Assembly: GCA_013433145.1 (NCBI GenBank)
Contig: CM024187.1
Location: 16,791,826 to 16,855,825, forward strand
Source of the DNA: Ascaris suum
Taxonomy: Eukaryota > Nematoda > Chromadorea > Rhabditida > Ascarididae
Direction: 5' to 3'
DNA: 64,000 nt
Below the pieces are notes generated by a model. The model worked only from the letters and a program-made list of their open reading frames with translations, was not told the DNA's origin and ran no database searches. The position numbers were made by a program, and so were the translations under genes. Of this stretch, positions 13,928-25,054 are shown piece after piece; position 1 is the stretch's first letter, and every line of letters starts with the position of its first letter.

Positions 13928-13943
13928 AATAAATAAATAAAAG

Positions 13944-16900
13944 CAGTTGCATGAACATGGGGAAACTCCTGGGGACAGGTGTTCAAACAAGATATGCTGG
14001 AGGGAAACGTGAGCGTAGGTGTTACTAAAGAAACAACAGTTTCTTGCAAAAGAGGATCTCGGGATGTAATGAACAAAATCAGAAAGCACAGTGGAAACAA
14101 CCTGGGCGTGAACGAGCTTTACGTCGACATTTCATAGGACCTTTCGCCAATATGCATTCAAACAAAATACCAGATTTCTGAAGATTACGAATGGAAGGCT
14201 TGGTTTGAGAAAAAATCATGTCTTGCTAGAAGTGTGCCCTCTTGAATGGATCAATTCAAACAGAAACACTTTGACAAATGGAAACTTTCAAATATGACCT
14301 TTAAATACAAAGAAAATCCCAGCTTGAAAAATCCACCTAATTACAGCTCTATATCGCGTCTGCGGTGCCTATCGAAATTCTTTGAATTTTATGCTGGCGC
14401 ACATTTTTGATTGTAGTGAGCTGGAAATGTGACGTTTTCAGGATGATTTTTTGCAGAGATCTTTCAACGTGGATTCATTTGATCGAAATCATAGACGAAT
14501 CGAGGCGCGTACATTATGCTCGTTTACATAGGCATCTTATTCGGCATGTCGCCAACCTCCATACGTGAATTTTCTTGGTGAACTGATCGCTTCTGGATTC
14601 GACTTATCGTTCGACGAAACAAGCACTCCTATTCTCATAATTTCTTTTCAGCATCTGCAAATCGTTGCCACATGAACTTTTCGCTTCAAAACTACAAAAT
14701 CTTGAAGAATACAATCCAGGGTACCGTGAAATACTTTAAAAGTATCTTAACATATACGTCTGGCTATAGGAACCTCCTAATGTAGGAAAGCATATCTTCT
14801 TTGACATGTCGGAAAAATTCATTTCATTTCACCATAGCGATTTCTCTTTCCCTCCTTCCCCTCCTTTTCCGGCCACGTCAATGCTGAGAAATCCAGTTCG
14901 CATATGCAAAGATATGCGCGGAGTATTCCGTCATTGAGGACAAATTATGAGCAGCACGCATTGTGCACGAATAGATCGACCTCTGATCACTGCTAACAAG
15001 AACTGAGAAGATAATCATCACCTAACAAACTTGTCCCTTTTTTTTACTGCAGCAAACGTTTCTTTTTTGCTCTTCATTAGAGTGAAAGCTAAACGACTTT
15101 CCTAAGGCCGCAACTTTTATTGCTTACTTCCATCCTCTAAAAGCGTTGTGAATTTGTCAGCTTGAAAATCACAACGGCAGCAATATAAAAAAATTCGTTC
15201 ACTTTATAAATTAAGCTGTGTTAATCTGAGTGACATTCACTTGAATCGGATACTCTTTATTAGCAATCATTTCCGTTATACGATTATTTGAATATTTCTT
15301 TTCCTCATAAAAGGCAAATGTTTTCTTGAATATGCTGAGAGCTTTTATTTTTTCTTATGAGTTTGTTGAGGTAGTAATAGGGGGCGTTTGAATTATGGCT
15401 ATTTTTGTGCCCATTCAACAATGTGAGTACCAACAGTAATATTTTGGAGTGGATTTTTGTGTCCAGTAAAGAAAAATTTTTTTGTTCTCAGTCACTTCAG
15501 GCCTATGCTGCCAAGAAGATAGTATCGCTGTTGAAAGAGTGCTCAATTATACATTGTTGAACGACTACGTCAGCAAAAAAAAAAAGCAAAGATGTGATCT
15601 GTGCAAAGCTGTTGTCGGTACGATGCGATAGTCTTGCATTGCTTGTCCACCAACTATTCAGTTCTTCCGCTTAACTTGAATTTCTTTTATTCCAACATTT
15701 TCCCATAGCAAACAGTCTTCCACCGTTTTCGCTAGACGATGGCTATATTTTAATGACAAAATTTCTTCAGACTTGGCCGTAAAAGTTTTCATTTATAAAT
15801 CTTTTTTTGATTTTTCCTGCAAGATTCTACATTCTACTTCAATTACGCCTCATCATGTTAACCTTCACTCACTCGGAAATGCTGCACACGATGACACAAT
15901 GTTATATCACCTCATTTGCAATTTTCTCTGTAATTAAGGGGAAGGGACTATGTTCTAACATTTACGTATCGATCACTGATTTCGATGGCATTTGAAAGTG
16001 CAATTTGCTAGAGAAGAATCTGATCAAGTGCGATCTTGCTGACGCTCGCTGTCACTGTAGTTACTGAAGTCACGTTTGCAATGCCGAAATGAATTGTGAT
16101 TTTGAACAGAGATGTCTTCTGTACCTGTGGCGTTTACTTAACAATATGCACGAGATGATTCATTCCACACGGTACCGATCTATACTTGAAATATGTGGGA
16201 ATTTGCTCTATCTGGATGACAGAGATGCACTGACGGTTGTTATGGGATCTAAAATTCAGCGCAGGAATGACTGCTTAGAGCCAGGCAAAAATCCACGAAC
16301 TGCAGACATTGTGCGAGCACTTGTGTTGCCTCAACTTGTAACAATGTTTTATCCGCTCGTGTTCCGAGAGCCTTTCGAGTTTTATGTTGTGCTGATGCGG
16401 AAGAATTTTGTGGTTGTATAACTGCATGATTTTTGCAGTGATACAAACTGAAGTTTTAGGGACTTCTAAGTAATTGTACTATGCCTTCGAAAAAACTGCA
16501 CTTTGAACATTCTAGCTGTTTTTTTTTCGAACTCAGTGTTAACGGATGCATCGATTTGTTGGCAGCTCCATTTGACATAAGCCATGCAAGGCTATAAACC
16601 GGAAATGGTGTACATACCACTGTTAATCAATTCATTAGCTATGCATGTCGAGCAGCTATCACTGTTTCAGTTTTCTCTGTGCAACGGAGAGCAAAGTTTT
16701 TATATTTCAATCGGTCGAGCATGTTTCTCCTTTATATCCAATTGTAGCAAATCGAACAATACGGCATGAATTTTTCACTTCCTCACTTTTAACAAACAGG
16801 GACATAACACGATCGTTTCCCTCATTAAAAGCTTTTCTTCAGTTAGACAGAAAATGAATGCGTCATTTTGTTGAGTAGTACCTCCTGCAATGTAGAGGTT

Positions 16901-17127
16901 GAACATGCTCAATCAGTCCAAATGTACAGCTCGCGGAACGGAGTGCGAAATGTCTCGCAAATGGAGTCGTTTAAATTGCTATGAGTGTTGTGAGATATGA
17001 GCAATTTATACAGGATCGCTTTTGAAATAATTCCTAAAATAAAGAATTCTCAACGGAAACAAAAAACACTCTCATACTGCAACAATACAGAGTGTGCGTT
17101 CTTGTTTAGCAAAAGAATACATACGAA
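13944..17127. other. Intergenic, no supported gene
   Basis: Between the retrotransposon tail and the plus-strand Cys-rich gene. A 110-codon frame at 16089-16421 is open, but without motifs or splice context I treat it as chance. Confidence 0.5.
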
Positions 17128-17172
17128 CGTGTTTTTCGCCAGAGGCAACTGCTGAGAGAGCGATTGGCTGCA
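17128..17172 (+). promoter_or_regulatory. Probable splice-leader trans-splice acceptor and short 5' UTR
   Basis: A T-rich run ending in TTTTTCGCCAG (AG at 17141-17142) lies 30 bases before the ATG of the plus-strand Cys-rich gene. No other ATG intervenes. In nematodes such a position usually receives a trans-spliced leader. This is inference without transcript data. Confidence 0.35.
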
Positions 17173-20100
17173 ATGTGGTTCATGGCTCCAATTGTTGGGC
17201 TATTTCTTCTGGCCGAAGATGTCGAAAGTTTGAAATGCTTCAATGGATACACATTCGTGCGTGGACAAAACGTTGGCACCACATTCGAGACGTGCACTGG
17301 CAAGAACGATTACTGCTATAATGTTACTGCTGACGTCAATATCGTCAGCAAAGTTAAAATGGCCGGATGCGCCTCACTGAAGTGCATCGTAAGTGATTTT
17401 TGCTTATCACCCATTGCAATTCGGTCGTCAAAATACTCGAATTGATCGAACTTTTTTTGTAGTAGGATGATCCTTAGTTCCCTTCGAACTCGAAATAATC
17501 CAAAGAATCACCTCCTAAAGGAAGGTGGCGCTTGTTCGAAGAGTATCAGTTAGCAGAAACAACCCAGCAGTGATACAATAAGTTACCGCCTCACTCCATT
17601 CGGTGGCTCATATATTCGTCATTCTCTATCCGAAGACTGAAGTGGGCAGAGCGGGGATGTATTCAACTCTATGACGGGGATGAACATTTCCGGCTTTAGT
17701 TGTTCTATCCAAAGGTTGATCCCACAAGAGATTCTTATGGAAGGTGCCTCTCTCGTTAAGAACAAATCCAACGCATCCTTATTAAATAAATGACATATTA
17801 ATAAACAAAGTCAAACTAAAGGCAGACTGACATACACACGCACAAAAACAGTAAACTTAAAGATTAAACAACACCAACAGCACGTCCAAAGGCATAATTT
17901 TGAAGGAGGTCAGTATCAGTGCATCAGATGAAAAAGATTAAGATGTATTTGTTAGTGATAATAGAATGACACAAGAATTCCATCGGTGAGGAGTGACAAA
18001 GAGCTGGAAGGTGCAAATATTTGTGCTGAGCAGCGAACGTTTCTTAGTCGTGCCGAACATGTGTTGCACTAACGTTCGATGAGTTATTAGCTGTGATGAA
18101 AAGCTAACCACTATACTTTCGCAGAGTACATGCTCTTACTTGCTGCTTTTCTTCTTCTGCGTTGAAACACATCGGAAACAGAGTGAAAATGATTGTCACT
18201 TTCAACGGAAATGATGCTGGAGTTGTTTAATGTTTATCATGTTTCTGCGCCATCTCAGGTTGTATAAAATGATTAGCACTGAATTCAACTTCGTTAAATA
18301 AAATGAGGCCACATTTTCCCCTAAAATATGTGCAGAACATGCTCATTTATATTTCTCCAAAATACGCTCATTTATAAAATATGTTCTCAAAGCGATGCAA
18401 ATGACCGGTTCAAACGTGAACAGGTCGTCCGTTGCTTGGACTGCGTTTTGCTGATATGAAAAGGGCTACCATCATATGGTCCAGCATATTGTCATCTCTC
18501 GTAACATTTCAACTTGAGCCTAAAATGAACGCGTTTTACATTGGGAGTCATGAATTCTCGAACCGACGAGGCGGAGGTGTATAATAAACTACAGCCTCAC
18601 GCTACTGCGCGTCACCTCTTGCTACTTTTAAGCTCAGAATCTTTCCGATCCTCAGCGTACTTTACACCTGTTGGTCTTTCAGCTGGTAGGTGCCAAATTT
18701 GATGTTTCCCAGTAGTGGTTCCATGAGGAAGGGATGTCTGCCGCAGGCGCGTGTTGGATAGCGTAAGACGGTGCGATGAGGTGCACGGTTGCAGAAGCGG
18801 TATTTCGTCATATGTCCGAAGCGAAGCATTTGCACTACATTTTGGCCCACGCTTGACGTAGGAGAGTGACGGGGTCCATAGTCCTTATGCGTTGATTGCC
18901 TTTCCTAAGGACTTCCGGAAGGACCGCGCAACCACGGTGCTGTTGTTTTAAAGTAAGGAATGGGAACTTAAACAAGGAAAGGAACCATAGGATGAACTCG
19001 TAATCATCGCTTGAGGATTGTGGCATCATGGGCTGAAGGTTTGCTATTTTAGCAATGTCTATAAGTAGCGGTAACGAGAATGAGACTGTTCAGTTTTGAG
19101 CCTGCAAGGCAATTAAGATAGGTAGTCCGCAGGAAGGAGAGACACTCAAACCGAGTTCTTCTACCTTAAGCAAGACAGTCACTGTTTAGCTGTACCTTCA
19201 GAAGACAATATGCTCAATAGACAACACAAGTGGTGCGCACATCTTCTTCAGCCACGTTTCCATCATTGAGCTCGGAGGCTTTGAAATACTATTATTTATT
19301 AAATTCAGATCCGCATTAGATAGTGTAACAAGTTTCGCAACCACAAATGTGTTCGTAGGATGAGAGCTAAATCAGCCAGCGGATAACGAATAAATAAGGC
19401 CTAATCCACAACCGCAGTATTGCGTTGTAAAAAAGGAACACATGTTCATCATTTCAACCTTCAACGTTTGTCACGTCGTTATCCTTAGTTTTCATGGATT
19501 TTATACACATGGTGGCCCACAAGTTGCAAAGTGATATCTTTGTCACGCTGCCGCGTTTCATGCCGTTTTTCCAAAAGATTCAAAATTCGTAGAGTTACTT
19601 TTCCGTACACAATTATATATAAATGAAACGGTTATGCTTTCAGCTTGTTGATAATACTTTTGGAAAACTATTCTTAAGCGTCATATAATCTTTTAGTTTC
19701 CATCTTTTTCTTCACTTCCCACCCTTTCAAATCTTTAAACGAAACTAGTTACTCAGATAGCGGCAAATGGCGAATTAGACCTTTTATGGTTGAGCTGAAC
19801 TGCTCGCTCAAACTCGGGTTCTCGATCTTCGCTGAAGCACTTCAGCTTCTCGGGGGATCCCGAACTCTTTTGGGGTCCTCAATCGTGGCATTAAACTTTC
19901 AGCAAATTTCAAAGAGGCCTCCACCATACCTTCATCACAACATTAGCACTAGGTCCATATCGAGGTCCTTCATGCTCGGGAGTGGTTCAAACCCTCCAGA
20001 AGCGCATTCACATGCTCTCATATTGTTATACTCCTCGAAAACCATGCTGTTGTATCTAATAGTTGCATGATACCTTGTGAGCTTTTAACTAGTTGTCAAT

Positions 20101-21101
20101 CTATGTCAGCCTATCTATGAAGCATTTATTTCTTTTCTCTTAGCACTTGAACTCGCTGCTCGGGAAATTTTATTTCTTTTGAACCTAACTTGCAACTGAA
20201 GGTACGTATGATTAAAGTTCCATGTTTTGCGACACGTTTCTGCTAGCATGTCAAGCAAATGATGCAAATGAAGATGGTTTCAGCCATGTTTTTCTTGCCA
20301 CATCAATTTATTGAAAAGGACGTTATCCAAAAGTCGTGCCTATGTGTTTTATATAGATATCTCTGCGCTTACGTGTGCCCATCCATTTCATACAACTTCA
20401 GCTTGGAAACCGCCAAAGTTAGAATTACAAAATTTGGTGAGCTGAAACCATCACAAAAGCTGAACCTAATGTATCAACGGTATCAACGTTGAAGTTGGTT
20501 CATCAAGTTCGGTAAGAGTTGCAAATGCTTAAAACGGCTTAGAAGTTTACATATGGAAGAGCATCTTGGATCGGTAAAAGGAGTGTTTTTGGAGGGCTTG
20601 GGCGAGAAATAGGTTGATGAATTATGCTTGCATTATCGCGTATACTTATCATCTGTAGGTAGTGTATGGAAACGGTTGGTTTCTAGAGTGTGGCTGTATA
20701 GGTGCGCACGATATTCTTTTCCAGATGTTTATCTCATAGAGTATGGTTATGTTTTTATACATATAGGTTACGATCTCATGCAAGAAAATAATTATACCCC
20801 TTCCTATATGAGTAGTGGCTGGCACTGCGATTTCAATGCCGAGAATATTAGAATGAGAGCAGGCAAATTATTGATACTTTTTTCATTTAGCTGGACGTGC
20901 TAATCAACGAGTGATGCATTTCAGTTATCGAAGAATAAATGCATAAAGCATAAGGTTGACGGAAAGAAGGTGAAGCTGTGCTGCTGTAATGGTTACGATC
21001 TGTGCAATGGAAGTGGAGTGGCTAAATTCAGTCTTGGTTTACTTCCGTTAGCGATGATTGTAATTCTTTTTGCATTCTTCCAGAATCGTTCTTCCGGTTA
21101 A
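17173..21101 (+). CDS. Secreted/surface Ly6/ET-module-like Cys-rich protein, two exons, 130 aa (plus paralog)
   Basis: Seen: exon 1 is 17173-17388 (72 codons, ends phase 0 at GTAAGTGATT). Exon 2 is 20925-21101 (58 codons plus TAA) after a TGCATTTCAG acceptor. The protein has an N-terminal signal peptide (MWFMAPIVGLFLLAEDVES), then LKCFNGYTFVRGQ, ETC, NDYCYNVT, KMAGC, LKC, NKC and CCCNGYDLCN. That is ten Cys in a three-finger-like order with an NVT sequon. It ends in a hydrophobic stretch (GLLPLAMIVILFAFF) followed by QNRSSG. This tail could be a GPI-attachment signal or a single membrane helix. The start is the ATG at 17173; a likely splice-leader acceptor lies 30 bases upstream. The protein shares LKC, G, FxRGQ, the DxCY/FCY region, KxK-AGC and the C(Q/I) exon end with the minus-strand paralog. 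Ly6/uPAR versus ET-module is not resolved. Confidence 0.8.
17389..20924 (+). other. Intron of the plus-strand Cys-rich gene
   Basis: 3.5 kb, phase 0 on both sides. It holds the dispersed-repeat-like block at 18570-18990 and possibly more repeat sequence at 17500-17780. Two splice-flanked pieces (20144-20211 and 20402-20436) do not fit the phase and carry stops. Confidence 0.6.
18570..18990. repeat. GC-richer block resembling a dispersed repeat, partly shared with 48.9 kb
   Basis: The block lies in the intron of the plus-strand Cys-rich gene. It contains GTCTGCCGCAGGCG and, about 40 bases later, GGTTGCAGAAGCGGT. The block near 48930-49010 has GTCTGCAGGCG and GGTTGCAGAAGCGGT in the same order and spacing. 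No intact ORF is seen. This suggests two diverged copies of one repeat family. Confidence 0.35.
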
Positions 21102-21560
21102 TATCGCATATAAAATTGTGAAGTTTTCAACTCTTGCTTATGCACTTAGTGAAACTGAATATCGTTTTTACTTGTGGTGTTCATTGTGAAAGAGATTTTC
21201 GAATGCGACAGGTTCAATTTGGCGTGGTAATGGTGTACAGTCTCACTAGCAGAGATGCAAACAAAGCTCATGCTTTTTAGCAGCTATTATTTTAGCAGCT
21301 AACAAGCAGACAGCTATTATTAAACGCTTTCTTTGGCGCATTGTAATTTCTATAGCATTTCTTTTCACTGATATGCCTTCAGCGCAAATATGCTTCTAGT
21401 GGAAAAAAATTAGCACCGAATTTGAATTGACGGTAGTCGACAGCAAGACTCGAGATTATCGCATTTCTGCACCGCTCTATGTACAAAGGAATGCTGGTGC
21501 GTAGGAAGAGACACTAAGGAAAACGAAAACGAATTCTGCGCTTTGCCGAGTTCTCTCTAG

Positions 21561-21624
21561 CGATTTGAGCGGCTCGCTGCCACCTCCCATTTGTCATCTA
21601 GCGACGCAGAAATTTAAAAGACGA
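21561..21624 (+). CDS. Candidate internal exon of 64 bases
   Basis: The acceptor TTCTCTCTAG (to 21560) and donor CGA|GTGAGCTC (21625) flank an open segment reading DLSGSLPPPICHLATQKFKR, then R. It begins with one base of a split codon and ends in phase 0. Both splice signals are good and the content is GC-richer than its surroundings. It lies 460 bases after the stop of the plus-strand Cys-rich gene and would belong to another transcript. Its partner exons were not found. Confidence 0.25.
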
Positions 21625-23003
21625 GTGAGCTCCTACACTTACATGCCTTCAAAAGTATTCCATTTCATGAACTGAATTTCTAAATTCAAAGTGCTATGAA
21701 TATCTGAAATCAGAGATTCGATTTTGCTCATCCATATAATGAAGATGAAATACTGATTTCTAACCCGAATGTTTTCTTATAAATTATGAACATGTCATGG
21801 AAAAATAGTTGCGTCGGGACGCCGCTGTAAAAAAAAAAGATAGCGGAGAAATGAATTGGAACTTTCATTTGATGTATGCTCGATTACACCATCAATATAT
21901 GCTACTCCAACTTGAACTTGAATATTCAGTTTTTTTGGAATTTCATTTTCTATCGTTTTCGAATGATTCGAAGTTTTCATTATTTTGTTGCATGTATGTA
22001 ATGGATTCTGCAATAATTCGAACGGATCGCATATGGCGCCCGTAAGTTTGCATTGTAAACGATACTGCAGTGTTTGGTAACGATTAAAAGTGAGATTCAT
22101 CTTTATAACGAAGTATTTCGTGTTTTGACGTTTCATAAATCAGTGCTTTTCAGTTTTCACTTCAAAATGTTGCATAGAGTCAAATTCTATGAATTCGTTT
22201 TCCTCGGAAAATGCTCGGAATTATTCTTGTCCGAGAATAGTGGAACGTTACTTTCCACACAACAAGTTGAACACATAATCAATTACTTGAAAACGTTTTG
22301 ATACTGCATAAATGAAAAAATGTCCTTTCGTCAAGAAACGAAAATTATCATTCCTTAACGGCGGCAAATTCATTATTTCTTTCGCATGTTCCTTCTTCTT
22401 CAATTTTATCAGTTGTTTGCAGTATTCATTTAGTAAGAAACGCATCTGCTGTTTTCATTAGTGACATTGGATGTATTTCGCATTTGCGCTAAATCTTCCT
22501 TTATAATGACACGTGGTAATCACTCTGGAGGTTGGCAACACTGCACTATTGTTCTCTGAGAATGTAGTCACTGTTGAGGTGAGCAATAAATTCTTTTCAC
22601 TAATTCGTGTGGTGAATTCCACCTGTCGGGCTACACTTTAAAAGAGGACAGACAAATCGGTTTTTTAATCTTATGAAAGAATGGTGTTATAATCGGTTGG
22701 TGTTATGCAGCATCACTTTACTTTTATATATAAATGCACTTCGTCCTTCAAGAAAATAGAACATGATTCTTTTGCTGGTGAACAAAACTATGTAGTAATG
22801 GTTGTTAAACTTACAGAAGACGAATTTTGGTTATAGAAGAAGTTCTTCCTTTGCGCATGCTTTCATTAACTGCGCTTGATACTTTTCCCAATGTATTTCT
22901 GCGGGAAATCCACCTATTATTTACACAGCTATTTACAGACTGTTTACCTGAACTTAAAAGTGAATGAAATCATATATATGTAAACACCACCTCATCAATT
23001 TCG

Positions 23004-23116
23004 ATGGGAAACATGAACGTTGAGAATTTTATCAATACCTCACTATCAACAATTTCTGCAGAAGAACAGTTGAGAAGAGAAGTGCGGGAACTCTTAGACC
23101 AAATGCTGGCAGGTTC
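23004..23116 (+). CDS. Candidate first coding exon, helical N-terminus, family unknown
   Basis: The ATG at 23004 opens MGNMNVENFINTSLSTISAE, then EQLRREVRELLDQMLAG. It is followed by two possible donors: GTTCGT at 23113, or the better GTAAATG at 23117. Without splicing a TAA follows at once, so a splice is needed for a longer product. The segment is strongly amphipathic and charged, unlike the AT-rich surroundings, and Gly2 would allow N-myristoylation. The 23117 donor leaves two bases, compatible in phase with the exon at 56024, but 33 kb separates them and no link is shown. Confidence 0.33.
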
Positions 23117-24888
23117 GTAAATGCTTGTCTACAGCGTTTACAAACGTACTTAAACATATTCATTCGCCGTTTTTCAAAGACACTTGTGTTTTGATACTTT
23201 TCACGTCTAACAACTGAGAAAAAAAGATTAATTTAAAATAGCTCGAAGTGCGGAAGCAAACATTGATCAAGCGAGGTACTGAATCGAGCTTTAATGAATA
23301 ATTTCCGCAGTGTTTTTTTTTCACGTTTAGTAAACTGTTAAGCTAGAGGCGTAAAGAATGTGAAGCATTGTTTATAAAACATTGTGAGACATTTCAAAAT
23401 AACGGTCTTACTTTCCCTATTTAATTTAGTGTAGTCAATCCAAGATCACGAAGCATAAACGTGTTGACTATGAACGTCCCACTTGCTCGTTTCTTTGGTC
23501 TGGTACTCGAACACGCTTAGAAACTGTTACGAATAGCAATGAAATGTGCTAGAGTGGTTCAACATTGCTACGATATTCGTCTTTTGAATAATTATTTTAG
23601 CTCTCTGTTCCAATCTATTCAAACGTAAATACTGCAAAACGTGTTGAATACAGTTTCCGGAATATAATTTTATGGGTCACTTATTTCTTTAACCATTGCC
23701 TCTCTTAATGGTTGCGGCTGTTACGCCTTACACAAGCGAGCAACATCGTTGCTTTTGTTGGCATATACAGCTAAGTATACTGTGCAACGTGTACAGATAT
23801 TCCATGGCATCATGCTAGTATTCTGATCCCTGCAAATATATCAAAACATCAGTATTACCCTCATGAGCCTTACTGAAGCACTGAAGTACCCTTCACTTCA
23901 TAGCACTTGACCTAAAAATATAGACCATCAAAAAACCACGCAAAAGTGAGGTAAGTTGAAAAGATTTGTTACTTTCTAATAAAACCTTTTAAGTGGTGGT
24001 CTTTTTTTTTTAAATTATTGGCCATCGCCTCTGTGCGACAAGACAACATCGCCTTCTGATGACAGTGTGACGACGCCTAATAAATGGCGCACTTATCAGT
24101 CGATTTCGCATTTTTGGGGAGCCAAACAATTTTAACGCTTCTAACGCCCTCTTTCTGTCATTTTTTTTTTTGTATTTTTCCCATACAAGTAGTTGAAGAA
24201 GTGACAGCAAGAAGGCCCCTCAGGTTTATTCGCATTTCTTGCTTTTTATGAGCCGTTGAGGAAGTTATCGAATCAAACCTACATAAATGCCCACTTTGAC
24301 GGAGGTTGAAGCTCAATGAAATAAGCAATCAAAAAAAGTTGTTCAACGCGATATTTTATGAGCAAAGGGCACATCAGTTGCAGTTATCTCAGCACCCTAT
24401 TAGGCCAAGTTGTTTGCTCTACTTCTTTTATCCTAAGCAACCTATTGCTTTGTGGAATTTCTTGAAAGTTTTTTTTCTTTTAATCGCCTATGACCGTAGA
24501 AAAATGACCTTGAATTATTTAGACAAAGCTATATATGTGTGTGTGAGTGTTCCTGCGTTAATGCTGTCTTATCTTCAATTCCCGGGATATCTCAGAGTTT
24601 ATCTCCGTCTGAAGAAGTGCACTTTCTAAGAAGAGTTTTTTATTCAGTCAACATTGCATGTCCATGATTGTCGATGAAGAAGGTGAGAAGCTTTTAGGGT
24701 GGATCTTTTTATGAATCGAACAGAAAGAAAAGCATTTTCATCGCCCGTCCTCGGGTAGTCTCTAACTATGTATTGTTGAATAGAGCAGAGTGGTCTCATG
24801 AACACCGTACGTCTCGCCATGTATTACGAATTTCGATTTCTTTTCGCTTTTTTTGCTCCTCTTGTTTTTTGTTTTGTTTCATATCTAG

Positions 24889-25054
24889 TGGACTGCGCAG
24901 CTCGACAGCTCGATCTAAAGACCGACTTCACCGATTTAAAAGAAATTCACAGGATGGACGCATACCAGGCACACTTCCTTGTCCCACAGACCTGCCAAGT
25001 GAAAGCTCTCCAGAAATCGCCATCTTTGAAGCCGCTTAAACTGAAGTCGTGCTA
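24889..25054 (+). CDS. Candidate terminal exon after a very strong polypyrimidine acceptor
   Basis: A roughly 45-base T/C-rich run ends in TTTCATATCTAG (AG at 24887-24888). Two frames stay open after it. One encodes DCAARQLDLKTDF...KLKSC and stops at 25052-25054; the other contains SKDRLHRFKRNSQDGRIPG and stops at 25021-25023. A GTACGT donor at 24807, 82 bases before the acceptor, would give a normal nematode intron size. Frame and gene are undecided and there is no family match by eye. Confidence 0.3.

Larger units (their letters stand above)
10780..13943 (+). mobile_element. Decayed non-LTR retrotransposon, RTE clade
   Basis: Seen in order: a GC-richer leader from about 10780; an AP-endonuclease region (11183 to about 11930) with TYNARTL, GGVGFYV, GDFNAIVG and GSDHRL motifs; a linker; a reverse transcriptase with GFRPGKST, VDYEKAFD and LRFADDI (12374-13336); a C-terminal region with GRPAMRW (13643-13927); and a stop followed almost at once by an AAATAAATAAATAAAAG tail ending near 13943. 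Family knowledge: endonuclease plus RT in one ORF, a minimal 3' UTR and a short A/T-rich tandem tail are RTE/BovB traits. The reading frame is broken at least six times by shifts or stops, so the copy cannot move by its own protein. The 5' boundary is approximate and I could not find a target-site duplication. It sits between the start codons of the two Ly6-like paralogs. Confidence 0.88.

Noticed and set aside
11483..14100. Long minus-strand frames across the retrotransposon
   Set aside because: Antisense shadows of the endonuclease and RT coding regions.
20144..20436. Two splice-flanked pieces (20144-20211 and 20402-20436) inside the intron of the plus Cys-rich gene
   Set aside because: The first has stops in all frames, the second has a stop in the required frame, and their lengths (68 and 35) break the phase-0 join of the two real exons.
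22500..22590. Coding-like stretch ending GAG|GTGAGC (VGNTALLFSENVVTVE)
   Set aside because: No acceptor or start is available between the upstream in-frame TGA and the segment except a poor CTGGAG; not enough to call.
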